Below, piece by piece: positions 18,113 to 26,400 of a stretch of DNA of 64,000 nt. The notes under the pieces are model-generated. The model worked only from the letters and a program-made list of their open reading frames with translations. It ran no database searches and had not been told where the DNA came from. The stretch's first letter is position 1; each line of letters begins with the position of its first letter. Source of the DNA: an uncultured Pseudomonadota bacterium (GTDB lineage: Bacteria; Pseudomonadota; Gammaproteobacteria; Burkholderiales; Thiobacillaceae); NCBI GenBank assembly GCA_903835655.1, contig CAILNT010000015.1, forward strand, positions 1-64,000, read 5' to 3'. Made by a program: the position numbers and the translations under genes.

Positions 18113-18952
18113 TCATGGCGTCACCAGGCGATCGAACAGGGACAAGCGGGCGCCGGGCGTGTCGCTCCCGGCCAGGCGGGCATGGCGCGGCGTAACCTGC
18201 TCGCACCCCTCCCCGTAGGCCAGCATCAAGGCCTTGTGCGCGAGTATGTTGAGCAGGCGCGGCATCCCCCGGCTCAAACGATGCAGCTTGCCGGCCGCGG
18301 CTCCCTGGAACAGCGGCCCACGGGCGCCGGCCAGGCCGGTGCGGTGCATCAGATAGGCGGGCGTCTCCGCACCGGACAAGGGAGACAACCGGTCGTGGAA
18401 GGCGATCCGGCTCTTGATCTGGCGCACCGAGGGGTCGTTCAGGCGCAAATCCAGTTCCGGCTGGCCGAACAGGACGATCTGCAAGAGCTTGCGTTTCTCC
18501 GTTTCCAGGTTGGTGATGAGGCGCAGGGCTTCCAGGCTCTCCAGCGGGATCGCCTGGGCTTCGTCGATCAGGGCCACGGCGCGGCGATCCTCGCTCGCCA
18601 GTTGCAGCAGGCGCGTCTCCAGCGCCTTGGTGAGGCCGTAGGCCAGGCTGCGCTTGAAGTCGCCGCCGAGTTCGCCCAGCAAGGCCTGGTTGAGCGCCGC
18701 GGGCGAAAGATGCGGGTTCGGGATGTAGGCCGCGGCCCAGCCCTGGGACTCTAACTGGTTGAGCAGGTAGCGGCACAACAAGGTCTTGCCGGAACCGACT
18801 TCACCCACGATCTTGATCAGGCCCTCGCCCGCGTCCAGGGCCACCAGCAGGGTGTTGAGCGCCGCTTGTGCGCCCTCCCCCGAAAAGAAATAGCCGGTGT
18901 CCGGCGTAAGCCCGAAGGGAAATTCTTTCAGACCGAAGTGCGCGAGGTACAT
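18113..18952 (-). CDS. mshM: MSHA biogenesis AAA ATPase MshM (ExeA-like)
   Basis: Cytoplasmic ATPase of 279 residues that helps assemble the MSHA outer-membrane secretin complex, by analogy with ExeA. It starts MYLAHFGLKEFPFGLTPD, the family opening. It has Walker A GEVGSGKT (about 50-57), Walker B VALIDEAQ and sensor motif GQPEL. It lies between mshL (19-base gap) and mshN. Confidence 0.93.
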   Translation of the reverse strand: MYLAHFGLKEFPFGLTPDTGYFFSGEGAQAALNTLLVALDAGEGLIKIVGEVGSGKTLLCRYLLNQLESQGWAAAYIPNPHLSPAALNQALLGELGGDFKRSLAYGLTKALETRLLQLASEDRRAVALIDEAQAIPLESLEALRLITNLETEKRKLLQIVLFGQPELDLRLNDPSVRQIKSRIAFHDRLSPLSGAETPAYLMHRTGLAGARGPLFQGAAAGKLHRLSRGMPRLLNILAHKALMLAYGEGCEQVTPRHARLAGSDTPGARLSLFDRLVTP

Positions 18953-18971
18953 GGTCAGCGGGTGGTCGCCC

Positions 18972-20687
18972 TCACCGCGCTTCCAGCTTCTCGATGCGCG
19001 CCTGCGATTCCCGCGCCGTGTCCAGCCAGTCGGACTGCTGCTTGATCACGGTGGGTTTGAGCAGGATCACCAGTTCCTGTTTCAATCGAGTCACGTTCTT
19101 GTATTTGAACAGCGCGCCCAGGCCGGGGAGGGTGGAGAGGCCGGGCACGCCGCTGCCGCTGTCCTGCGATTGCAGCTTCATCAGGCCACCGATGGCGGCG
19201 ATCTCGCCGTCGTGCAGGCGCACGATGCTGTCGGTCTCGGAGACCGTGCTGGAGGCCAGCGGCAGGGACAGGCTGCCCGCGGACCCCAGGTTGATGACCT
19301 GATTGTTGGTCGTGACCTGGCTCACCGACGGATGCACATGCAGGATGATGTCGCCGGCGGCGTCGATCTGCGGCGTCACGTCCAGGGAGATTCCGGAGAA
19401 AAACGGTTGCAGGGTGACGCTGGGCGTGGTCGAAGCCGTGGTGCCGGTGGTGGTCGAGGTCGTCGAGACATTGGTGACGAAGAAGTTATCGGTGCCCACC
19501 TTGAGTACCGCCTTCTGATCGTTGATGGCGGCGATGCGCGGACTGGACAGGACCTGCACATCTCCCTGGCTTTCGAGGAATTGCACCAGCGCAGCAAAGC
19601 TGTTGGTCTGGAAGGCCAGGCCGACCACGCTGTTGTTGGCGGCCAGATTGAGCGCGCCGAAATTCTGCGTGCTCGCGAGGAAGGGCGTGCTGCTGGAAGG
19701 GAAGGTCGCCTGGCCGATGTTGCTGCTCAAGCCGATGGCACTGGGACCACTGCTGCCTATGGCCGCCCAGTTGATGCCGCTTTGCGCGCCCTCGTTGAGG
19801 GTGACTTCGAGGATCTTGGCCTCGATCATCACCTGGCGCTCCACGCTGATCTGCGCCGCCTTGAGATACTCGCTCACCTGGCGTTGTTCCGCCGGCAGGG
19901 CGCGCACCGCCAGCATGCCGGTGTGTGGGCTAGTCATGATGCTGTGTCCGGCCGGGCAGGTGAGTTGCCCGCCCGCGCCGGCACAGCCGATCAAGAGGCC
20001 GACGCTGGCCTGCAACTCGCCCCAGAAGTCGCTCTTCTGATCGGTCGACACGCGGCTGGTTTCGAGCTGCTTGGAACTGCCCGTGGCACTGCCGGAGGTG
20101 CTGCCGGAGGCGCCGCCCGGGGTGGCCCCGCTGCCGGCGCTGTCGGTCACCGCGCCGGAAATGACGCGCAATTCCGATTGCCCCTTGCGCACCGAGGACG
20201 GATAGTTGATCGAATAGAAACGGGTCTGCGCGGTCAGCGGCTGCACGAAGATGCGATTGCCTTCGATGCGGAAGTCGTAGCCATAGAGCTCGCGCACCGC
20301 GCTCATGGCCTCGGGCACGCTCACATCCTTGAGGTTGACCGTGAGATTTCCGGCCACCTCGGGGTGCAACAGCATGCTGTAGCGCGTGCCCGAGGCGATG
20401 CCCATGAACACCTGCTGCGCCGGGGCGTTGTTCACGGCCAGGTCGAAACGCGGTTCCAGCGGCACGGACGCGGCATGGGGCAACTCCACGACGCTTTGCG
20501 GCGCCAGGAATGCCGCCACGGAGGCGGGCAGCGGGGTTGGCTTGGGCGCTTCCGCGGCGTGGCGAAGTTCCTCCCGGATCGCCGGCAGCGCCGGCTTTCC
20601 CTTGACCTGGGCACACCCGCAGAGCGCCGACAGGGCGACCCACACCAGGCAACTCTTGCCGCTCGCCACTTGCCACTTGTCGTTCAT
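18972..20687 (-). CDS. mshL: MSHA secretin MshL
   Basis: Outer-membrane secretin that forms the channel for the MSHA pilus. The lipobox ALCGC lies near residue 25. A secretin N-terminal (STN-like) domain spans about 85-155. A Ser/Gly linker (GSTSGSATGSS) follows, and the secretin domain spans about 290-545 with the signature VPGLSTLPGLGALFK. Its 571 residues are normal. The ATG overlaps the mshK stop as ATGA, and GGAG lies upstream. The first codons (KWQVASGKS) lie in a heptanucleotide repeat, so the leader is unusual. Confidence 0.95.
   Translation of the reverse strand: MNDKWQVASGKSCLVWVALSALCGCAQVKGKPALPAIREELRHAAEAPKPTPLPASVAAFLAPQSVVELPHAASVPLEPRFDLAVNNAPAQQVFMGIASGTRYSMLLHPEVAGNLTVNLKDVSVPEAMSAVRELYGYDFRIEGNRIFVQPLTAQTRFYSINYPSSVRKGQSELRVISGAVTDSAGSGATPGGASGSTSGSATGSSKQLETSRVSTDQKSDFWGELQASVGLLIGCAGAGGQLTCPAGHSIMTSPHTGMLAVRALPAEQRQVSEYLKAAQISVERQVMIEAKILEVTLNEGAQSGINWAAIGSSGPSAIGLSSNIGQATFPSSSTPFLASTQNFGALNLAANNSVVGLAFQTNSFAALVQFLESQGDVQVLSSPRIAAINDQKAVLKVGTDNFFVTNVSTTSTTTGTTASTTPSVTLQPFFSGISLDVTPQIDAAGDIILHVHPSVSQVTTNNQVINLGSAGSLSLPLASSTVSETDSIVRLHDGEIAAIGGLMKLQSQDSGSGVPGLSTLPGLGALFKYKNVTRLKQELVILLKPTVIKQQSDWLDTARESQARIEKLEAR
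20651..20685. repeat. heptanucleotide tandem repeat at the mshL start
   Basis: On the plus strand five consecutive heptamers are readable: AACTCTT, GCCGCTC, GCCACTT, GCCACTT, GTCGTTC. They cover the start codon and the first codons of mshL on the minus strand. Confidence 0.7.
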
Positions 20688-21103
20688 CGCTTCTCCATCT
20701 TGCCAGGCGAGGTCTTCTTCACCTGCGGCAACAGTCTGAGTTGTCGTAATCCTGTCCTGGTTTTGAGCCAGACGCCGCTCTCGTCGATCCGGGTGACGCG
20801 TCCGACGCCCGCCGCCGCCCCCAGATCCAGCCTGTCTCCCAGCCTCACGGCCTGCCCGGCGACCAGGGCATAGGCGTCATTGCCCATCAGGAACACGCTG
20901 CTGACCTGCAAGGGAGCATCCGCCCCGGCTTGCTTGAGCGGATCGCCCAGGCCAGCCGGCGGCCGGGTGGGGTCGAGGTCCGCGCAGGCCGCGAGCCGGG
21001 GCAAAAGGCAGACACAAGCCACAAGGCACAGGACGCAAAGCGCCCCTGGTCCCTGGAATCCTGATTCCTGATTCCCGGACCCCGGCGTCATACCGTCAGC
21101 CAT
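20684..21103 (-). CDS. mshK: MSHA biogenesis protein MshK
   Basis: Small periplasmic or membrane-anchored accessory protein, probably a MshL partner similar to GspC/PilP. The 139 residues include an N-terminal hydrophobic segment (about 22-40) and a C-terminal domain with VSSVFLMGNDAYALVAGQAV and VGRVTRIDESGVWL, typical of MshK. It overlaps mshJ by 16 bases and mshL by 4. The N-terminal 28 residues are encoded by the longest heptanucleotide array in the window, so the leader sequence is probably not functionally constrained. Confidence 0.88.
   Translation of the reverse strand: MADGMTPGSGNQESGFQGPGALCVLCLVACVCLLPRLAACADLDPTRPPAGLGDPLKQAGADAPLQVSSVFLMGNDAYALVAGQAVRLGDRLDLGAAAGVGRVTRIDESGVWLKTRTGLRQLRLLPQVKKTSPGKMEKR
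21007..21083. repeat. heptanucleotide tandem repeat in the mshK leader
   Basis: Eleven consecutive degenerate heptamers are readable on the plus strand, for example ACAAGCC, ACAAGGC, ACAGGAC, then GAATCCT, GATTCCT, GATTCCC. Spacing is exactly seven bases throughout. The array ends 20 bases before the mshK start codon, inside the gene. Confidence 0.85.
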
Positions 21104-21720
21104 GTCTGCTCCGTGCTCAAGGTGTACAAGGTGAGGGTGAGTTCGATCTCGGGATGGCGGCTGGCGTCCAACTCGGCACGCGCCCAGTAGAAACCGACCG
21201 GCAGGCCCTCCAGACTCTCCATGTAGCGCACCAGATTCTCATAGCTGCCCGCAAGGCTGATACGCACGCCCTGGCGAAACAGGGCTGCGGCGCGGGCATC
21301 GCCGGATGGCCCCACGGCCTCTGGCGGCAGGGTCTTGAGGCTGGTCAGACGCAGGCCGGGTTGGTTGCGCAGCAGGCCCTGCAGAACTTGTGCCATGTCC
21401 TTGGCCGCCACCAGGTGACCTTGCGTGTTCGCGTGCATGCGCGCATCCAGCGTCTGCCGCGCCGTCTCCAGGCGCTGCTGCGCCAGGCGCGCCGGATCGA
21501 CCTGGAGCGCACGGCGGCCGAGCGCGTCCTGCGCGCGGGCGATGCGCTCGTCCGCTGCACGAAGCGCCGCCTGCTGGGCGTGGATGGCCTTGTCCATGGG
21601 CTTTAGCAACAGGCTGTCGAGTGTCAGCCAGAGGCCGGCTAACAGCAGCAAGAACAGGATCACCCGCTCGCGCGGGCTGAGGGCGTCGATTCTTTCCAGG
21701 TAGACGGAGAACGGCTTCAT
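21088..21720 (-). CDS. mshJ: MSHA biogenesis protein MshJ (PilO-like)
   Basis: Bitopic inner-membrane protein of the pilus alignment complex, analogous to PilO. It has 210 residues, a single membrane helix at about 20-40 (VILFLLLLAGLWLTLDSLLL), a coiled coil at about 45-95, and a C-terminal ferredoxin-like domain with VRISLAGSYENLVRYMESLEGLP. Its ATG overlaps the mshI2 stop as ATGA. Confidence 0.9.
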   Translation of the reverse strand: MKPFSVYLERIDALSPRERVILFLLLLAGLWLTLDSLLLKPMDKAIHAQQAALRAADERIARAQDALGRRALQVDPARLAQQRLETARQTLDARMHANTQGHLVAAKDMAQVLQGLLRNQPGLRLTSLKTLPPEAVGPSGDARAAALFRQGVRISLAGSYENLVRYMESLEGLPVGFYWARAELDASRHPEIELTLTLYTLSTEQTWLTV

Positions 21721-22457
21721 GGACTCTTCCTCGTGACCGCGAGCGGATTCGTCCCGGACTTGTCCTGATCCTGACGGGCGCTCAGGACAAACTCCAGGAA
21801 GTTCGCCTTCTCGTCCACCTTTTCACCTACCTTATCGCTTACCTTATCACTCGCCTTTCCGGCCATTCTGTCCGCTATTTTCCCCAGCCCCTTGCCGGCC
21901 TCCTTCTCCACTTCCTTCTCCGCGGGCGGACCCAGGGTCAGGGCGGCGAACGAGAGGCCGACGAACAGCGGCTCCGCGCGCAGGCTGGCGATCAGGCGAG
22001 CCGACGCCTCGCCGGAGAGCGCGCCTCCGCGCAGGTTCATCTCGTGGCCCGCCGCGCCGATCTCCACCCGCGTGAGCCAGGCGCCCTCCACGCGGCTGCG
22101 CGCCAGTGCGCGGAACTGCCGGGAATAGCCGACGTCCGAACCCAGAGCGCCGCTGGCCAGGGCGTCCAGCGCCCGCTGTAGATTGCGCAAGCGGGCTTCC
22201 GTACTCTCGGCCAGGCGCAGCACGCCGGGGTCCGCCTGGCGCGGCACTGCGCCGGCATGGGCACGTGTTTCAAGCTTGAGTGCCTGCCCCGTCAACTGCG
22301 TCGCCTCGCGGCGCAACTGCGTCAGGCGCCAGGCTTCCCAGGCATAAAACAGCAGGAGAGCGCACAGGAATACCGCGCTGCCCGCCAGGAGTCGGCGCAC
22401 CGGCAAGACCACGCGGACCGGCCGGAAAGCGGCCTGGTAGAGATTGATTTGTTTCAT
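21717..22457 (-). CDS. MSHA biogenesis protein MshI2 (PilN-like)
   Basis: Bitopic inner-membrane protein of 246 residues that should pair with MshJ. It starts MKQINLYQAAFRP, typical of PilN/MshI2, with a membrane helix at about 24-42. A coiled region follows and then a periplasmic domain. Unusually, ten tetrapeptides of the form (D/E/G)-K-x-x (EKEV to EKAN) separate the domain from the last strand NFLEFVLSA; they are encoded by a 12-bp tandem repeat at 21801-21920. The open frame extends upstream to 22862, but that part is a shadow of mshI. Confidence 0.88.
   Translation of the reverse strand: MKQINLYQAAFRPVRVVLPVRRLLAGSAVFLCALLLFYAWEAWRLTQLRREATQLTGQALKLETRAHAGAVPRQADPGVLRLAESTEARLRNLQRALDALASGALGSDVGYSRQFRALARSRVEGAWLTRVEIGAAGHEMNLRGGALSGEASARLIASLRAEPLFVGLSFAALTLGPPAEKEVEKEAGKGLGKIADRMAGKASDKVSDKVGEKVDEKANFLEFVLSARQDQDKSGTNPLAVTRKSP
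21801..21920. repeat. 12-bp tandem repeat in mshI2
   Basis: Ten degenerate 12-base units encode the tetrapeptides EKEV, EKEA, GKGL, GKIA, DRMA, GKAS, DKVS, DKVG, EKVD and EKAN. The result is a highly charged helix inserted before the last strand of the protein. Confidence 0.8.
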
Positions 22458-22476
22458 CGGGAAATTTTGACGGCGC

Positions 22477-23373
22477 TCATGGCTTCGTTTCCCGGAGTGC
22501 CGCGCCCAGCAGCGGGAATACCCGGTTCTGTATGCGCTCGTCCTGAAGGCGTTCCTGGCCGGAGAGGTCGAACAAGCGTTCGAGCTCGACCACTTCCGCT
22601 CCGATGGGCAGATATTCGACCAGTTTGCGCGCGAGCAGGGCCGAGTCGGGCATCGGCGCCAGGTAAAGCTTGGCCAGGGGCAGCCAGGAGAACTGGCGCT
22701 CGAAATAGTCCACCGAGCGCTGTGCCTCCATCGCCACCCGGTCGAACAGGAAATCGCCGCTGGAACCACGCCCCTCGATGCGACGCGAGAGCACCAGATC
22801 CTCCCCGAAAGTAAAGGTGAGCAGGCCGTTCTCGCCGTCGAAGTGCAGCATCGCCACGGCATAATCCGAGGGTGCGAGGCGCACGGCCAGATTGCGCAGC
22901 GCGGTTTCGCGGATGTCGATGCTGGCCAGGGGCAGGTCGGCTTGCTGAAAGGGTTGGGCCAGCGCGCGCACCGCCGGTGCCTGGGCGGCGACCACGTAAA
23001 GAGAAGCCGGATGCCCGGCCTGGCCCGGCACGGGCAGATGATCGAGGACGGCGTCGTCGATGTGGAAATTGATCAGGTCCTTCACCTTCCAGCGCAAGGC
23101 GCTGGCCAGTTCGTCGTCGGGCACGTTGGGCGCCTCGATCAGCACCGTCTGGTAGGACTCCTGGGCCAGCAGGGCGGTGAGCGGCGCGCCCTGAATTTCC
23201 GCCTCACGCGCCATGCGCACGAGCGATTCCGGGGTCATGGCCAGGCTATCGGTCAGCACGAAGGCGGCGACGTGTGGATGGCCCGGGTCGCCTTCCAGGC
23301 GTATCGCCCCCACGCCGCCCGGACAAGGGGAGAGCACGGCGGGACTGCGCTTGCTGCGTTTGTAGGAAAACAT
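22477..23373 (-). CDS. mshI: MSHA biogenesis protein MshI (PilM-like)
   Basis: Cytoplasmic actin-fold protein of 298 residues, thought to link the ATPase/platform to the PilN/PilO-like membrane proteins. Family features are the segment ALRWKVKDLINFHIDDAVLD, typical of MshI, and the central IDIRETALRNLA. Its start lies 31 bases after the mshQ stop, and no strong ribosome site is visible. Confidence 0.9.
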   Translation of the reverse strand: MFSYKRSKRSPAVLSPCPGGVGAIRLEGDPGHPHVAAFVLTDSLAMTPESLVRMAREAEIQGAPLTALLAQESYQTVLIEAPNVPDDELASALRWKVKDLINFHIDDAVLDHLPVPGQAGHPASLYVVAAQAPAVRALAQPFQQADLPLASIDIRETALRNLAVRLAPSDYAVAMLHFDGENGLLTFTFGEDLVLSRRIEGRGSSGDFLFDRVAMEAQRSVDYFERQFSWLPLAKLYLAPMPDSALLARKLVEYLPIGAEVVELERLFDLSGQERLQDERIQNRVFPLLGAALRETKP

Positions 23374-23404
23374 GGATCAGGTGCGGGGGTGTGGGGGGCC
23401 GTCG

Positions 23405-26400
23405 TTAGTACAGTTCACGCCGAATGATGACCTTGTTGTTGCCGCTACGCCCGGCAAAACTGGCGCGGGCGTGCGGGTCGTCATCATAAAGGTTGAGGCC
23501 GGTGGCTACACCATCCCAGTTGTATTTCAGCCAGGCGGGTGCTGCGGCCGTCAGGTCGATGTATCCGGAGAATTGCGTGGGTGGGCTCGTGGGGGAGAAC
23601 GCCAGACCGGCATTGCCCGCAACCAGCGGAGACGCGTAGTTCGGCGTCGGGGTCGCCGCGTTGCTTAGATGATAAGCCGGCGAGAGGGATGAAACCGTCG
23701 TGCAGTTGTCCTCCGCGTTGGTGACGAAACCCGTGCCGCTCCAGTACTGCGCCGTCAGCGGAACCGGCAGGGACAGCAGCGAGGTGCCCATGGCGTTTTG
23801 CATGCGCAAACGGCCGAAGCGCTGCACCGTGCTGGCGATGGGGGCCGGAGCTGTCAGGGTCACCCCGTCGCCGTCGACGGGTAACGCGGTGAGCGTCGGC
23901 GTGGCGGGCGAGGTGGGCGTGCCGCTCGGCGCGCGCGGCACATTGAGGCTGGCCGTCACGCTGGCCACGCCGTTGCCCCAACTGCCCGTGGGGGCGGTGG
24001 CACCCGCTACCAGTGCAGCTCCCGCCGCCGCGAAACCGTAGTGGCTCCAGGTGCTCAAGTCCAGGGCGTTGTAGTTCCGGGTGGTGGCGTTGCCGCCGTT
24101 CTGCGCGGTGAGCGTGAACGCGGTGGAAAAATCCTGCCCGTAGTAGGTGAAGCTGCCGCACCCTGGGGTGAGGCTTGCCGCAGTGAGCGCGAAATGGTCC
24201 GGCACGAAGCGGCCGACGTAGCCGCTGGCCGCCGTGTTGGCGAAATAACAGCCATATTTGCCGCCCACGGCGACATTGGAATAATCGGCCGTGCAATCGC
24301 CGTTCGCGGCATCCACGCCGGTGAAGCCCGTATCCGTGACGGCATCCGCCAACAAGCTGAAATACCCCGATTCGTCGTAGGTGAAACCGCTGCCCGTGGC
24401 AACGCCACTCACGGCGTCGGCCGCGGCGAAGCCACCCGCGAGCGTGCCCGCGTGGACCGCGCCCGCGGACGCTTGCAACTTGCTGGTGTCGAGCACGGGC
24501 GTGCCGTTGTAGCCGGGCGTGGCCGTGGCACTCAGGGTAAAGCCGGACCCCGCCTTGACGATGGGCGTGGCCAACGGGTCGCTGCCCCGGCTCACGTCGG
24601 CACTGGCCGATGAAGCAAGGGTGAACGTGGTCGGGCGCACCGAGAAATGGTCGCTGGAACAGGCGCTGACGCTGGAAGCGACATCCGTCACGCGGCAGAG
24701 CAGGTCGGGATAGGCGCGGGCGACGCTGGCCGCACTGGCGCTGATGCGCCCAGCGTTGCCACTGGGGAAGGTCTGTCCGGGCCAGGTGACCTGGGTGGCA
24801 CGGCCGGCGCAGGCCGTGCTGCCGCTGCCGTCCACCAGGGCCACGCTCACGCTCTGGCTGGCACTGGCGGCATAGTTGGGTTCCAGCGAGCCATCCGCTT
24901 TCAGGGCGACGATGTCGAAATTGAATGGCGTCCCGACCAGCTTGGTATAGAGGTGGCCTGTGTTGGCATTGGCGCCGACCTCGATGCAGTTGAAGCCGGC
25001 AGGTACGCTGCTGGCGGCCCCGCCACAGTTCGGCAGCACCCCGGCAGTCAGGCCCAGATCACCCCAGACTTGGGACTCGTAGACTATGGTCCGGTCGCCA
25101 CCGTAATTGCTCAGCGTGCGCAGCCTCAGCGCCGCGACGTTGGCTACGGCCGCCGCCGGCGTGAAACTCTGGCTGCCCGTCGCATTGGTTGCCGTGAACA
25201 CGGTCCGCCTGCCGGACCATGTACCCGGCGCTTCCAGTTCGTACAGGATGGTCCGGTCGCCGCCGTGGTTGCTGAGCGTGCGCAGCCGCAGCGCCGCGAC
25301 GTTGGGCACGGGAGCCGCCAGCGTGAAACTCTGGAGACCCGTCACATTGGCCGCCGTAAACAGGGTCTGATTCGCGGCCCAACTGCCTGGCGCTTCCATT
25401 TCGTAAAGTATGGTCCGGTCGCCGCCGTAGTTGCTCAACGTGCGCAAGCGCAGCGCCGCAACGTTGGGCACGGCGGCGGCCAATGTGAATTGCTGGAGAC
25501 CCGTCGCATTGGTCGCCGTATACACGGTCTGTTTTCCCGCCCAGGTGCCCGGTGCTTCCATTTCGTAAACGATGGTCCGGTCGCCGCCGTAGTTACTCAA
25601 GGTGCGCAAGCGCAGCGCCACGACGTTGGACACCGCGGACGGCAGCGTGAAACTCTGGAGGCCCGTGACATTGGCTGCCGTATACACGGTCTGTTTTCCC
25701 GCCCAGGCGCCCAGCGCTTCCATTTCGTAAATGATGACCCGGTCGCCGCCGCGATTGTTCAGGGTACGCAAACGCAGCGCAGCCACGTTGGCGATCGGCA
25801 CATCGAGCATCCAGGTCTGCATCCCGGCTGCGGTGGACGCGGTCAGGGTCGTCGTGCCCGCAATACTCACCAAGGTCCAGGGCGAGGTCACTCCACCGCT
25901 GCGGGTCTGGACGAAGAGCTGAAAATCCTTCACACCATATGGATTCGACCAGGCATAGAGATTGATCTGGCTCAGGGTGAACAGGTTCGCGTCGTTGCCA
26001 TCCAGGCCGCTGGTACCGCTCAGCGCCGGGTCGAACTTGTACTCCAGGTCGTTTTGCATCACGTTGTAGGGCGAGCGCCATTCCGTATTCTGACTGGCGT
26101 CCGTCAGCCGCGAGGCCACTGCGCCGTCGGCGCTGCCCGGATTCTTGGTCAGGATGCCGCCGTTCGCGTCGAGCAGAAAATTGAAGGGGGTTGCGCCGGC
26201 GGGGGCGTCCACCGGCGTCCAGTCCGATAGCACACCACTCGTCCGGGTCTTGACGAAGATCTGAAAATTTTTCAATCCGTAAGGATTCGACCAGTTGTAG
26301 AGATTGAGCTGACTCAAGGTAAACCGATTCGCATCGTTGCCCTCCAGCCCGCTGCTGCCACTCAGCGTCGGGTCGAATTTGTATTCCAGATCGTTGCGGT

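Noticed and set aside
18897-20873. 658-residue open frame on the plus strand
   Set aside because: It is antisense to mshL, whose secretin motifs are clear. The composition is shadow-like.
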